This document shows positions 55,661-64,000 of a stretch of DNA of 64,000 bases, one piece after another (within the stretch, counting starts at the first letter, position 1; the number at the start of each line of letters is the position of its first letter). Location: positions 682,001-746,000 of the forward strand of contig NZ_AKWZ02000010.1 in assembly GCF_000306235.2 (NCBI RefSeq), given 5' to 3'. Source of the DNA: Leptospira fainei serovar Hurstbridge str. BUT 6 (GTDB lineage Bacteria; Spirochaetota; Leptospiria; Leptospirales; Leptospiraceae). Both the position numbers and the translations under genes were made by a program. The notes beneath the pieces are model-generated. The model ran no database searches. It was not told the origin of the DNA and saw only the letters and a list, made by a program, of their open reading frames with translations.

Positions 55661-56887
55661 TTAAAAATAAACCACTCGCATATCGATTCCACCGTGAGTG
55701 ACATGAATAGTTTCCGACCGGGTTCCAATTCCTCGCAAAAACAAAGACCAGGAATCTTCATCAGGACATAGAACAAAACCTGAAATTTCTGCAGGAAGTT
55801 GCCACCAATCTTTTAAAACTTCCGCTAAATGTCTGAAAAGGTTTTCGGAACCCGGTTGTTTCATTCTCAAACCGTAAGGCGGATTGATTGGCATCCAAAG
55901 TTTGGCAGGTTTACCGAGAGAAGACCATATTTCCTTCGGAGAAAGGGAAAAGAAATCACCTGCATCTCCGGATATACTCAACTTAGAATCGGGCTTTCGA
56001 GTCCGAATAAAATTCTGAAAGTCGGAACTTCTTTCTTCTAAATATGAAAAGATTTCGGATTCCTTTTCGTTCCACCAAGCGAGAATCGACGTCCCTTCGC
56101 CTTTCTCTCCGATTCTTTTTCTCAGAAATTCCCATGTTGTTTTAGGAAATTCTTCTAGGTCTTGAAATAAAAAAGCTCTCTCATAATGGGGAAATCCCAC
56201 TCCTAACAGCAAAGAACTGGCTTCCCATACGAAAGTTCCGGATCCTGCAAAAGGTACGAGAACGGCTTCAGGATCCGGAAGATTCTTTTCCAATCGGCTT
56301 AGAAGAAAAAGGGCAAGATCCTCTCGTAAGGGAGCGGATTTGGAAAGAGGACGAAAATTTCCCCGTTTAAAAAGAGGTTCGCCGGCAAAACTTAAGGAAA
56401 GAATTAAATCGTCGCCGATGCATAAAGCGTTCAGCTCCGTATTATTAGCCGACTCAAATTCCTCTTTTCGCGGGTATGTCTCCTCCCAAAGAAATTGAAG
56501 ATCCTCTCTCGTGATTTCGGTTCGCCCGCGTATTTGCGGATGAAATCGAACTCCCCAAGTCGGCGGTAGAAGTTTTGCTTCCCTTAAAGATTCGATCAAT
56601 CCGGAAAAGCTGAAATCTTCCGACAAAAAAAACTTACCTAAGTTAAGGCGAATATCGCGAGCCCACGGAACTCTCACCAAAACTTCCAAAGCTTGGCGAA
56701 AATTCGCTTTTTCTAATATAAATTTTTCGGGAAAAACCGTGAAGCTCGGCGTATGAGTTCTCGGCAAAAAAGGACCGCCGATAATCGATTCCAATACCTG
56801 TTCGGTCTCCTTTGCACACCCGGGAGGTAACAGAAATTCCCAACGCTGCGGTCTTCCGGGCTTCCATTTGGGAAATTTCCAATCCAT
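55661..56887 (-). CDS. RNA methyltransferase of the RlmL/THUMP-class type
   Basis: 408 aa. The N-terminal third resembles a THUMP-like RNA-binding region. GVRFHPQIRGRTEITREDL and LSFAGEPLFKRGNFRPLSKS with APLREDLALFLL are typical of the RlmL/YpsC group. The SAM-binding part has VPFAGSGTFVWEASSLLLG and the catalytic NPPYGLRMKQ. It most likely makes N2-methylguanosine in 23S rRNA, but the exact site is unknown. The gap to the dienelactone hydrolase gene is 145 nt. Confidence 0.82.
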   Translation of the reverse strand: MDWKFPKWKPGRPQRWEFLLPPGCAKETEQVLESIIGGPFLPRTHTPSFTVFPEKFILEKANFRQALEVLVRVPWARDIRLNLGKFFLSEDFSFSGLIESLREAKLLPPTWGVRFHPQIRGRTEITREDLQFLWEETYPRKEEFESANNTELNALCIGDDLILSLSFAGEPLFKRGNFRPLSKSAPLREDLALFLLSRLEKNLPDPEAVLVPFAGSGTFVWEASSLLLGVGFPHYERAFLFQDLEEFPKTTWEFLRKRIGEKGEGTSILAWWNEKESEIFSYLEERSSDFQNFIRTRKPDSKLSISGDAGDFFSLSPKEIWSSLGKPAKLWMPINPPYGLRMKQPGSENLFRHLAEVLKDWWQLPAEISGFVLCPDEDSWSLFLRGIGTRSETIHVTHGGIDMRVVYF

Positions 56888-56943
56888 ACGGATTACTTTT
56901 TCCGGGGGTCTTCCGAAGCAAAGGGAAAAAGGTCATACAAAAT

Positions 56944-58185
56944 CTACTTTGCTAAAAGAAATCTCTTATAGTTCTTCGCATTCCGTCTGGCTCTGATTTG
57001 CTCCAGAATTAAATTTCCCAAAAGAAACGACGGAACTTTAGGATCCTTGCCTTTGGCCATTCTGCTGAACTGCACCCTTAAAGCGGACATCTTAGATAGC
57101 GAATTGAATGTGGGATTCGAAAGATCCGGAATATCTACTTGTATACTTTCAAGTTCACCGGAAATTAATTTAGAAGCACAATCCGGATTTAAGGCAAAAG
57201 GAGCTCCTATCCCTATCATATCGACCGCATGGGATCGAATCGCTTCTTCCATAATCGAACGCGAGCGGAATCCTCCAGTCGCCATTAAAGGCATTTTTGC
57301 CGACTTGCTTGCTTTCCGAGCGAACTCCAAAAAGTAAGCTTCACGAGGACTCGTTCCTGTTTTTGAATTTCCTTGCATCGCCGGAGATTCATAATTTCCC
57401 CCCGAAATTTCTAGCAAATCGATTCCGGTATTATTAAGCATTTCAATCACTTTGATCGCATCAGATTCTTCGAATCCTCCTTTTTGAAAGTCCGCCGAAT
57501 TCAATTTAACTCCCACGCAAAACTCCCGTTTGGTGGTGGCGCGAATTCCTTTTACTATTTCGAGCAAAATTTTCGCTCTGTTTTCGAGCGTTCCTCCCCA
57601 TTCGTCGGTTCGGAGATTCGTTAACGGCGATAGAAATTGACTCAATAAATAACCGTGTGCCGAATGAACTTCCACCCCATGAAAACCGGCCGCTTCCGCA
57701 AGTTTCGCCGCATTGACGAATCGATCGATGATGCGCTTAATTTCGTCCGAAGTTAAAGCTCTTGGAGTTCCGAAAATCTTAGCGAGGAACCTACCCGGAA
57801 TTTGGACTTTTACCGCAGAAGGAGCTACAGGCGTTTCTGCAATGAATCCGAAGACCTGCCTTCCCGGATGATTAATCTGCATCCAAAGCTTAGATCCTTT
57901 AGCTTGAGCCACCTCCGCTAATCGTTGAAAAGGTTCTATATTTCCGTCTCGAACAATTACGTTACCGGGCCCGGTCAATGCGGTGCGGTCGATCATCATG
58001 TTACCGGTAATCAATAGCCCGGCGCCTCCGCGAGCCCAGCGTTCGTAAAGATGAAACATATTCTCTCCCGGAAGAAAGTTTTTATCCGCGAGACCTTCTT
58101 CCATAGCGGCTTTTGCGATTCGATTTGGAAGGACTGAACCGTTAGGAAGTGTTAGCGATTGCGACAAGACGGAAAGGGAACCCAT
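56944..58185 (-). CDS. NADH:flavin oxidoreductase, old yellow enzyme family
   Basis: 413 aa. FMN barrel with IAKAAMEEGLADKNFLP, LWMQINHPGRQVFG, GVEVHSAHGYLLSQFLSPLTN and the flavin-binding ATGGFRSRSIMEEAI. The family reduces enones, nitro and other activated alkenes with NAD(P)H. It is divergent from a TetR gene with a duplicated TACC/GGTA operator between them, so it is probably an inducible detoxification enzyme. Confidence 0.9.
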   Translation of the reverse strand: MGSLSVLSQSLTLPNGSVLPNRIAKAAMEEGLADKNFLPGENMFHLYERWARGGAGLLITGNMMIDRTALTGPGNVIVRDGNIEPFQRLAEVAQAKGSKLWMQINHPGRQVFGFIAETPVAPSAVKVQIPGRFLAKIFGTPRALTSDEIKRIIDRFVNAAKLAEAAGFHGVEVHSAHGYLLSQFLSPLTNLRTDEWGGTLENRAKILLEIVKGIRATTKREFCVGVKLNSADFQKGGFEESDAIKVIEMLNNTGIDLLEISGGNYESPAMQGNSKTGTSPREAYFLEFARKASKSAKMPLMATGGFRSRSIMEEAIRSHAVDMIGIGAPFALNPDCASKLISGELESIQVDIPDLSNPTFNSLSKMSALRVQFSRMAKGKDPKVPSFLLGNLILEQIRARRNAKNYKRFLLAK

Positions 58186-58210
58186 GGAAAACTCCGAATT
58201 TCAAAAAGAT

Positions 58211-58277
58211 TTCCTACCCATCGGTATTTATTAGGAAAAATTCGTCAAACAAAAATTCCTACCAGTTGGTATTTATT
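58211..58277. promoter_or_regulatory. Duplicated operator between the flavin oxidoreductase and TetR genes
   Basis: Two copies of TTCCTACC-N4-GGTATTTATT, at 58211-58232 (spacer CATC) and 58256-58277 (spacer AGTT), centred 45 bp apart. Each has the symmetric core TACC-N4-GGTA. They lie in the 157-nt divergent gap, so one TetR could control both genes. Confidence 0.7.
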
Positions 58278-58342
58278 TTTATCAAGGATATATTTCCCAT
58301 TTGACCAGGCAGGTCTAAATTTTAGAAAGAACGAAGAAAACT

Positions 58343-58969
58343 ATGTCTAAAAATGCCGGTTGGAAGAAACTTCCTGAGGGAATTCGAAGAGAATCCATAT
58401 TAGAGGGGGCAATGCGTTGCTTTTTCAGCAAAGGATTCGAAAAAACCTCCGTTCAAGACATTGCAGATGCTGCCGGATTGACGAAAGGCGGAATCTACTT
58501 CCACTTTGAAAGCAAGGAAGATATCCGGGATACCTTGATTCGAGAATTTTTGAATCTGGATCGGTTAGGATTCCAAGAGCCTGAAGTTGCCTCTCTGCCT
58601 GCTCATCTTCGCCTGGGTGAATATCTTGAACGACTTGCAAATCGACTCGCAATCGAAGGAAACTGCTCGCCTCGCTTGTTTGCCGAGGCGACCGCGAACG
58701 GCGGAATGATGGAAGACGAAATCATCGCTTTTTATGATTCGCTCGAAACCATCTTTACGACCACAATCGAAGAAGGCCAGCAAAATGGAACGCTCGTAGC
58801 AAGCGTTTCTGCTTCCGTTCTCGCTCGAACCATATTGGCTGCCTTTGATGGTTTGCAAATTCAATCCGATATATCCCCGACACGTAGAGAGTTACAGAGC
58901 CGGGGACGAGATGTTTTGCGTTCGTTCTTTAAGAATTTACTTTTTGTACATAAACCGGACTGCGATTAA
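58343..58969 (+). CDS. TetR-family transcriptional regulator
   Basis: 208 aa. TetR helix-turn-helix at about 15-60 (GAMRCFFSKGFEKTSVQDIA, AAGLTKGGIYFHFESKED), with a C-terminal half ending in an LLARTILAAFDGLQIQSD-like segment. It is divergent from the old yellow enzyme gene, with two matching palindromic sites in the gap. It likely represses that gene and itself and is released by an electrophile, which is inference. The convergent GlcG-like gene ends 17 nt away. Confidence 0.93.
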   Translation: MSKNAGWKKLPEGIRRESILEGAMRCFFSKGFEKTSVQDIADAAGLTKGGIYFHFESKEDIRDTLIREFLNLDRLGFQEPEVASLPAHLRLGEYLERLANRLAIEGNCSPRLFAEATANGGMMEDEIIAFYDSLETIFTTTIEEGQQNGTLVASVSASVLARTILAAFDGLQIQSDISPTRRELQSRGRDVLRSFFKNLLFVHKPDCD

Positions 58970-58985
58970 GATCAGTACATTGACG

Positions 58986-59501
58986 TTACTGCTTCAAAGC
59001 GGCGACTCCCGCTCTAGCGACTTGACCGTCCTGCGTTGATTGCGCTCCGGAAACGCCGATCGCACCTATAATTTTTCCATCCATCAGAATTAATTCGCCG
59101 CCTTCCAACGGGGCAATTCCTTGGATCGCAAGGATTCGCAACCCGATACCACCGTTCGCAATCGCCTCCTCGAGACTTTTTGAAGGCCTTTTAAAATTAT
59201 TAGCAGTCGACGCTTTTAATTTTGCAACCTCGCTCGAGCCCAACTGCGTTCCGTCCAACTTCTGGAATAAAACCAAATTTCCACCTGCGTCCACTATCGC
59301 GATCGCCATAAGCCAATTATTTTTCTTGGCTTCCGCTTCCGCTGCAGCCATTACTTTTTTTGCCTGCTCCAAAGTAATGGGATTTCCGTAAACAAGCGGC
59401 AGTGATTGTGCAAATGTCATTTTAGATCCTCCTAATAGAACTACGATAAATAGTAGAATCAACTTATTCATCGCAAAAATTTTACTCATTCTTACATGCA
59501 T
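58986..59501 (-). CDS. GlcG/HbpS (DUF336) heme-binding family protein, exported
   Basis: 171 aa. An N-terminal hydrophobic stretch (ILLFIVVLLGGSKMTFAQ) makes a signal peptide, and ATG 59501 has AGGAG at 8 nt. The DUF336 part has ITLEQAKKVMAAAEAEAKKN, MAIAIVDAGGNLVLFQKLDG, a GGIPLxGGEL-like PLEGGELILMDG and GAIGVSGAQSTQDGQVARAG. Related proteins bind heme or act in glycolate and diol operons; the exact role is unknown. A periplasmic location is likely. Confidence 0.87.
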   Translation of the reverse strand: MHVRMSKIFAMNKLILLFIVVLLGGSKMTFAQSLPLVYGNPITLEQAKKVMAAAEAEAKKNNWLMAIAIVDAGGNLVLFQKLDGTQLGSSEVAKLKASTANNFKRPSKSLEEAIANGGIGLRILAIQGIAPLEGGELILMDGKIIGAIGVSGAQSTQDGQVARAGVAALKQ

Positions 59502-59950
59502 AGATATTCTCCTCGAAAGGTTTTCAGTATTCCAATGGATGCCAAAAGCCGCTCGATATTTTTAAGGTTGTTAGTTCCGTTCCATTTCCTCTTGCAGGAT
59601 CGGGACGAAATTGAAATTGGCGGGAGAAATTCGCGTTAAAATCGAGAATTTCCGAAATTGAGAAATCGATGAAAGTCTCCATCGATCATTTTTAGAATAT
59701 GAAATGAAAACAAAAAGTCAACTGAAAATGTTTAAGAGAATCGGTACTGTTAAAAGAAGAAGGTCCCTTTAGCTGATATCTATAGCGAACCGGGGTTCAC
59801 GGGTTTAGAAATAGTCGATGATCTTGTGATTCTATAGGAAATACTAGAATAAGGTACAGGGTTTCCCCACCCTTCCTGGGCGCGGGCCGGTCGGTGGTTC
59901 CGCGTGAATCCATAACACAGTTTCAAAAATAGGGAAAGTCTTTTTTTTTT
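59502..59950. other. Gene-free stretch with a GC-rich block
   Basis: About 450 bases without a supportable gene. The segment 59865-59900 (CCCACCCTTCCTGGGCGCGGGCCGG and on) is much richer in G and C than its AT-rich surroundings and can form nested G/C hairpins. It may be part of a dispersed intergenic repeat, but no second copy is in this window. A T10 run ends it. Confidence 0.4.
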
Positions 59951-59982
59951 AAAATGTATGTAGGAGCTCCTACATACATTTT
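59951..59982. repeat. 32-bp perfect palindrome without loop
   Basis: AAAATGTATGTAGGAG followed directly by CTCCTACATACATTTT. It is flanked by T10 on the left (59941-59950) and extends into T7 on the right (59979-59985). It lies 14 nt beyond the stop of the ceramidase-like gene. On the plus strand it has the form of a terminator; on the minus strand the A run follows, so minus-strand termination is doubtful. Confidence 0.9.
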
Positions 59983-59995
59983 TTTGAATCATTTT

Positions 59996-62023
59996 CTAAA
60001 ATTCAGGCGAGACAAACTCTCCGAGATTTTCCCGGGGACGAATCGAAAATCTATATTTTCTTTTCCCGATCTGCTCCGGATTATACCAGCGAACTTCATA
60101 AATCGCCATACCATCTCCGGTATTCCCGATTTTTTTCACTTCAATATCTACGCCACGATCATTAACGATCTCGCCGTCAGATAAGAGAGGTTTCCATTCG
60201 TGGCCTTCATCCTTATATTCAATGGATACGAGAGTGTCATGCAGAGAAATTTTTGAAGGACCGACATCCCGGTAACGAAAAACCCAATGCTTTTCCGAAT
60301 TTTCTTCAGCGAGAACCAATTGCGGAATCTTAACGATTTCCCGGCTTCCGGAAAAGGATTTCATGGAAGGATAATGATCCTTTGCGTCGAGCTCGTATTC
60401 CCAGGATGACGGAAAAGATTCCTTTCCGCCAGACGAAGGTAAATTCTTTGTCAAGTCCACCAAATGAGCCTGCAAGAACGGCTGAGTACCCGGGCCAAAC
60501 AGGGTGTGACCTCCTTCATAATGTTGGCGCGTATATTCTTCAGGCGTAGTAACATATCCGAAATAACCGTTTGCGCAGCTGATAACGGATGCATTCTTAA
60601 TCGATCCGTTCGCCTGAACTGCAGCTTCCACGAATCGCCGGCCGGATTCTTTCGTAACTTCAAACGGTAACGGCAAAAGTAACGTATCACCGACTCTTAC
60701 CGACTGAAATAGAAGTTTATGAGGAAATTTTGATTTAGGCAATACGATCGGTTGCAAGTATTTAAATCCTACGATGCGTTTATGCCCCTGACATCCTCCG
60801 GTAAAGAACCACCTAGGCCATCCTTCCGCAAAGAAAGGAGCCCAAAAAAGAATCGGAGTTTGACCGTCTTCCGCTCCACCCGTCAATGCAGTTCCGACAT
60901 AGGGACGATCACAAATCTCGGCCTCTCCAAATTTAGGTTCCTCATATACGTCGACTTCTTTCGAGTTAAACGAAACATTTGCGTCGGAATGCAAAGAAGC
61001 ACCTATCGAATCGAAAAGATCTAATGCACGTTTTCCGATCGCTTCTCCGATCCGTTTCGATTCGATAAAACCCTGCATAGATTCCCGATAGTCAGGAGAG
61101 TTATCTCCGTGCGTGGAATTATTCAGAGCATGAATCGGATCCCAACTTGGTTTATAATCTATGCGAATCTTCTTTTCCAACATTCTTTCCGGATATGCGA
61201 AGACATCGGCATTTACGACTTCGGTAGAATCTGGTATCGTCGTACCATGTACCGAGAACGTACTAAACGCTCCAAGAGGCTTAAACTTACCGTCCTTATC
61301 TTGAGCATCGATCCGAATCATTATCAATTCCGGATTAATCGTCTGATATTGAATCTCCGGCTTTAATTCCGTAAAACCGGAATTTTTATTCGCACGATAG
61401 GCGTCTAAGGAGCGGTTACGAGTCAGCCCCCACACAAGAGTTTTACCGGAACCGATTTTTGCCGGTCGCGCACTCTTGTATGCTTCCTGAACAGCAATCG
61501 TTAAACGATCTAAAACGAATTCCGTCCAAGCCTTGTCGAATCCCGGCTTATTGGATGCGAATTCATTATAAAAGTTATTATCATAGAAATTGGCCGGCGC
61601 GGAATGAGTATGCGTCCCGGCGAATACGATTCCTCCGAAAGAAATATCGGTGGTAGATGTAAGTCTTTCCGCCAGTAAATGATGAATCAATAGCGATCCG
61701 GATAAAAGATCGCTCTGAATTAAAACGACAGGATCGTTTGCATCTTTTTTAATATAAAAAACCCGTGCATAGATTCTGGTCCGAAATCCTTTTTCCGTCT
61801 CAGCCAACATAGAGTAACCTGCCAGGGGCATGCCCGGCGGAGGGGTCAAATCGATCTTGGAAACACCCGCAACTAAACCCTTAGTCTTGGATGACATATC
61901 CGGTTTTTTATAAGTAATTTTATATTGAGCTGTACTTCCACAGGCAAGCAGCAGTAAGGCGATTTGGATTATCACTGCGATTGCAAGCCATCGTTTTCTT
62001 TTCTTATTTTGAACGGCGTTCAT
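59996..62023 (-). CDS. Neutral ceramidase-like lipoprotein
   Basis: 675 aa from ATG 62023, chosen for GGAGGGGGA directly before it and a clean lipobox LLLLACGS (Cys 28); the longer open frame upstream has no such features. Neutral/alkaline ceramidase features: GVSKIDLTPPPGMPLAGYS, zinc histidines in AGTHTHSAP (H138, H140) and FSVHGTT (H259), and the catalytic serine S309 in THGDNSPDY (family GDxSPN). A C-terminal beta domain follows. Such enzymes split the amide of ceramide; here the natural lipid is unknown because sphingolipids are not expected in Leptospira. Host lipids are a possible substrate, which is inference. Confidence 0.83.
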   Translation of the reverse strand: MNAVQNKKRKRWLAIAVIIQIALLLLACGSTAQYKITYKKPDMSSKTKGLVAGVSKIDLTPPPGMPLAGYSMLAETEKGFRTRIYARVFYIKKDANDPVVLIQSDLLSGSLLIHHLLAERLTSTTDISFGGIVFAGTHTHSAPANFYDNNFYNEFASNKPGFDKAWTEFVLDRLTIAVQEAYKSARPAKIGSGKTLVWGLTRNRSLDAYRANKNSGFTELKPEIQYQTINPELIMIRIDAQDKDGKFKPLGAFSTFSVHGTTIPDSTEVVNADVFAYPERMLEKKIRIDYKPSWDPIHALNNSTHGDNSPDYRESMQGFIESKRIGEAIGKRALDLFDSIGASLHSDANVSFNSKEVDVYEEPKFGEAEICDRPYVGTALTGGAEDGQTPILFWAPFFAEGWPRWFFTGGCQGHKRIVGFKYLQPIVLPKSKFPHKLLFQSVRVGDTLLLPLPFEVTKESGRRFVEAAVQANGSIKNASVISCANGYFGYVTTPEEYTRQHYEGGHTLFGPGTQPFLQAHLVDLTKNLPSSGGKESFPSSWEYELDAKDHYPSMKSFSGSREIVKIPQLVLAEENSEKHWVFRYRDVGPSKISLHDTLVSIEYKDEGHEWKPLLSDGEIVNDRGVDIEVKKIGNTGDGMAIYEVRWYNPEQIGKRKYRFSIRPRENLGEFVSPEF

Positions 62024-62398
62024 TCCCCCTCCGGGAGTTGGTTTTTCAACTATATTAAAGGAAGTCCTTGCTATCATAAGAATTAAAATTCGGCAAGGAC
62101 TTTCGATCTCAAGAAGAATACGAAATCTGCTTACAAACCAATTATATCCGTCTAAGAAATGAGCGGATTCTGGCTTTAAAAGTGAGAAAAGAAAAACGGT
62201 TTTTACTAAAATTTTTAATGAGAAAGAAATTACCAAAAATAGATCAGAGCTTCTCGTGACCGGTCTTCTTTTTTTTTTACAGAAAACCCATTAATGAAAA
62301 TGAGTTTATTCTGCCATGTTACTTAGATAGATTAAAGCAGCCACGCATTGACGGCGTTAAATAAGAATGATTTTTTGAAAATCTTCCTCTTTGATTTG
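62024..62398. other. Gap between ceramidase-like gene and the tail-collar protein gene
   Basis: 375 bases. The ceramidase frame stays open to 62236 but shows no start signals there. A T11 tract is near 62270. No operator, terminator or small gene could be supported. Confidence 0.35.
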
Positions 62399-63271
62399 TC
62401 AAATAACTCGAATAATATATTGAACCGACGTAGAAGCTGGGGCCGTTTCATTCCCGGTCCTAGGAACTCCGTTTACGCCGTCCGTTGTTGGAATTCCAAC
62501 TTGTATCACTGCAGCTTGGAAGGAGATTGGTCCTGATGGATATACCGATCCTGGTGCAATACCGAGAGCGTCAGGCGGAGCATGTTTATGACCTTGAAAT
62601 TGATCTTGATTTTCTTGTCCGGTAGCGCCGCCGTCGTAATTCCCACCGGCCGCCTTCAATCTCGAAGCATGTTGCCCTGCACCTCGCGCAAATACTCCGC
62701 GACGATCCGGTAATGTGAACGTAGTCGAGCCGTCTCCGAAACCATATTGGATATGAGAAATCAGATCGCCGGTTTGGTTGGAAGTCAATGCAACGATCGC
62801 CCCACCCGGAGTTAACGAAATTTGAAAGTCGTTAGTCGTCGGGTTAACGACGAAATAAGGTGTATTCGTAGTAATTCCTCCCCCTGTAAAAGAGAATTTC
62901 ACTAATTGGCCTGCAGCCAGTCCGTGCGCCGAGGATTGAACTTTACCCGTCGCCGGAATTAAACCTGAAATCGTTCGATGAATTAAAGTCCACAAAGCGG
63001 AAAAAGTCGATCTAGATATTGCTTGCCCGTTTGCCGCTAAAAAATTAGCAGGAATATTCGGAAAATCAAACTCAATCACACCACCTAATGGCACTGCAAC
63101 TTGGGAAAAAGTATTCGTCAAAGAATCGATCTGAGATTGCAAATTCGCGATCTGCATCTGCAACGAATTATCGTTTGCGTAAAGAGACGTATATTCTGCA
63201 TCAAAAAGCAGGCCGTCATTCGGAGTGGAACGATCCCAAGCTCTCGTTTTATTCGGATTGGGGATAGACAT
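62399..63271 (-). CDS. Phage tail collar-like protein with inserted domain
   Basis: 290 aa. Starts with a short polar region and a coiled-coil-like stretch (about 32-58, MQIANLQSQIDSLTN). The tail collar domain is split: PLGGVIEFDFPNIPANFLAA with NGQAISRSTFSALW (61-100), then after about 75 inserted residues GDGSTTFTLPDRRGVFARG (179-197). The insertion (SSAHGLAAGQLVKFSF ... FQISLTPGGA) resembles the FCCH-like domains found in tail proteins. Such proteins form fibre tips or collars. GGAG ribosome site 12 nt before ATG. A paralogue sits beside it. Confidence 0.83.
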   Translation of the reverse strand: MSIPNPNKTRAWDRSTPNDGLLFDAEYTSLYANDNSLQMQIANLQSQIDSLTNTFSQVAVPLGGVIEFDFPNIPANFLAANGQAISRSTFSALWTLIHRTISGLIPATGKVQSSAHGLAAGQLVKFSFTGGGITTNTPYFVVNPTTNDFQISLTPGGAIVALTSNQTGDLISHIQYGFGDGSTTFTLPDRRGVFARGAGQHASRLKAAGGNYDGGATGQENQDQFQGHKHAPPDALGIAPGSVYPSGPISFQAAVIQVGIPTTDGVNGVPRTGNETAPASTSVQYIIRVI

Positions 63272-63444
63272 GATGAAGATATCTCCTTAAGTGTAATATC
63301 TGAACGCTGGGATTATAGAGTTCCGGCCATTATTTAATAAAACTTAATTTCTAATAATTAATACGATTCATTATACATTTGAAAAGACGTATTTAAGCAA
63401 ATCCCTTCGCCGCCCCATCAAAGTTTACTAATTCCTCACATTCA

Positions 63445-64000
63445 TTATTGTACTCTAATGATATATTGAACGGCTGTCGAAGCAGGTGTCGTTTCGCTTC
63501 CAATTCTCGGGCTTCCATTCGTTCCGTCCGATATTGGGTCCGTTACGCGAACGGCTGAAGTTTGGCTGAAAGCGGAGGAATTAATCTGATCAGCTAACCC
63601 CCCAACAAGATTACTATAATTGCTCGGCACTTCTCTTTTATTATGCCAGTGCCCTTGAAACATATCCTGATTTTCCTGCCCTATCGCCCCCCCATTGTAA
63701 TTGCCCCCAGCTGCCTTCGCTCTTGACGCATGCTGGCCGGCTCCGCGAGGGAAAATTCCTCTACGATCCGGAAGAGTAAATGTGGTCGAACCATCGCCGA
63801 AGCCGTATTGTATGTGGGAGATCATGTCTCCCGTTTGATTGGCCGTGAGGGCAATTGCTGAGCCGCCGGAGGTTAAAGAAATCTGAAAGTCGTTAGATGT
63901 CGGATTGATCACATAATATGAAGTATTCGCAGAAACCCCGCCGCCAGCGAATGAAAATTTCACTAATTGTCCGGCAGTTAAACCGTGAGAGGCTGACTGA
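63445..64000 (-). CDS. Second tail collar-like protein (N-terminus beyond window)
   Basis: 185 codons seen, open to the right edge; the frame reads QSASHGLTAGQLVKF from 64000, so the true start lies outside. Same arrangement as its neighbour: inserted FCCH-like domain, GDGSTTFTLPDRRGIFPRG, then a histidine-bearing tip (FQGHWHNKREVPSNYSN) and the shared end STAVQYIIRVQ. Residues between the collar and the end differ most between the two copies, as expected for receptor-binding tips. The 173-nt gap between copies holds nothing recognised. Confidence 0.8.
   Translation of the reverse strand, partial: QSASHGLTAGQLVKFSFAGGGVSANTSYYVINPTSNDFQISLTSGGSAIALTANQTGDMISHIQYGFGDGSTTFTLPDRRGIFPRGAGQHASRAKAAGGNYNGGAIGQENQDMFQGHWHNKREVPSNYSNLVGGLADQINSSAFSQTSAVRVTDPISDGTNGSPRIGSETTPASTAVQYIIRVQ

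Noticed and set aside
59780..59992. 70-codon minus-strand frame through the GC-rich block and palindrome
   Set aside because: It reads through a perfect palindrome and a T-run, has no ribosome site, and its residues look like translated repeat DNA.
62024..62236. 71-residue N-terminal extension of the ceramidase-like protein
   Set aside because: It would bury the lipoprotein signal peptide; GGAGGGGGA sits directly before ATG 62023.

Overview
The window reads as chromosome of a Leptospira species. The strongest single marker is a gene for the flagellar coiling protein FcpA (46562-47485), a genus-specific flagellar sheath protein. Supporting markers are a DUF1554 lipoprotein, a TIGR04452-like lipoprotein, permissive spirochaetal lipoboxes, a split coaC/coaB pair, and an LpxA next to galE. 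Base composition looks to be in the low-to-mid 40s % GC by eye, which would fit the P2 ('intermediate') clade better than low-GC pathogens. That placement is inference and was not computed.

Layout. 1-1230: HrcA heat-shock repressor and the start of grpE behind a perfect CIRCE operator. 1561-6941: a chemoreceptor with a C-terminal cytosolic domain, a PpnP-type nucleoside phosphorylase, then a CPA2 antiporter plus USP-like protein pair preceded by what looks like a c-di-AMP (ydaO-yuaA) riboswitch; this leader is the most interesting element in the window. 6998-12300: ChrA-type transporter, seven-repeat FG-GAP lipoprotein whose start codon abuts a perfect 16-bp hairpin, AgmX/PglI-like protein, DUF1554 lipoprotein and a decayed second DUF1554 C-terminus. 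12301-22903: a large unknown protein, gpmI, a PadR regulator with a fatty-acid-hydroxylase/sterol-desaturase protein, DUF3147, haloalkane dehalogenase, two TetR regulators, an SDR and a GNAT protein, with several palindromic operator candidates. 22923-36232: murB, a 41-codon small ORF, coaB/coaC, a CNNM/CorC-type protein, a TPR protein with a CHAT-like end, gpsA, a metallophosphoesterase plus nucleotidyltransferase pair, a zinc-ribbon membrane protein, recG and a small lipoprotein.

36401-46196: VanY-like peptidase, split proline catabolism genes (PRODH and P5CDH overlapping by 4 nt), galE and lpxA, an HPt protein, DAHP synthase, and the panB-folK-DnaC-like ATPase run in which stop and start codons overlap. 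46562-59501: fcpA, a second chemoreceptor with a multi-span membrane domain, a secreted twin cysteine-repeat protein, a Baeyer-Villiger-type monooxygenase, the ADH-ispA-tlyA run, dienelactone hydrolase, an RlmL-like methyltransferase, a divergent old-yellow-enzyme/TetR pair with duplicated operator half-sites, and a GlcG/HbpS-like protein. 59502-64000: a palindrome-bearing gene-free stretch, a neutral-ceramidase-like lipoprotein, and two tandem phage-tail-collar-like proteins, the second cut by the window end.

Most of the window is housekeeping and envelope biology in short same-strand runs. No tRNA, rRNA, CRISPR array or intact insertion sequence was recognised. Phage-like content is limited to the two collar proteins at the right edge. 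Many small accessory enzymes sit beside PadR or TetR regulators and palindromes, suggesting several independently inducible detoxification or lipid-modification modules.
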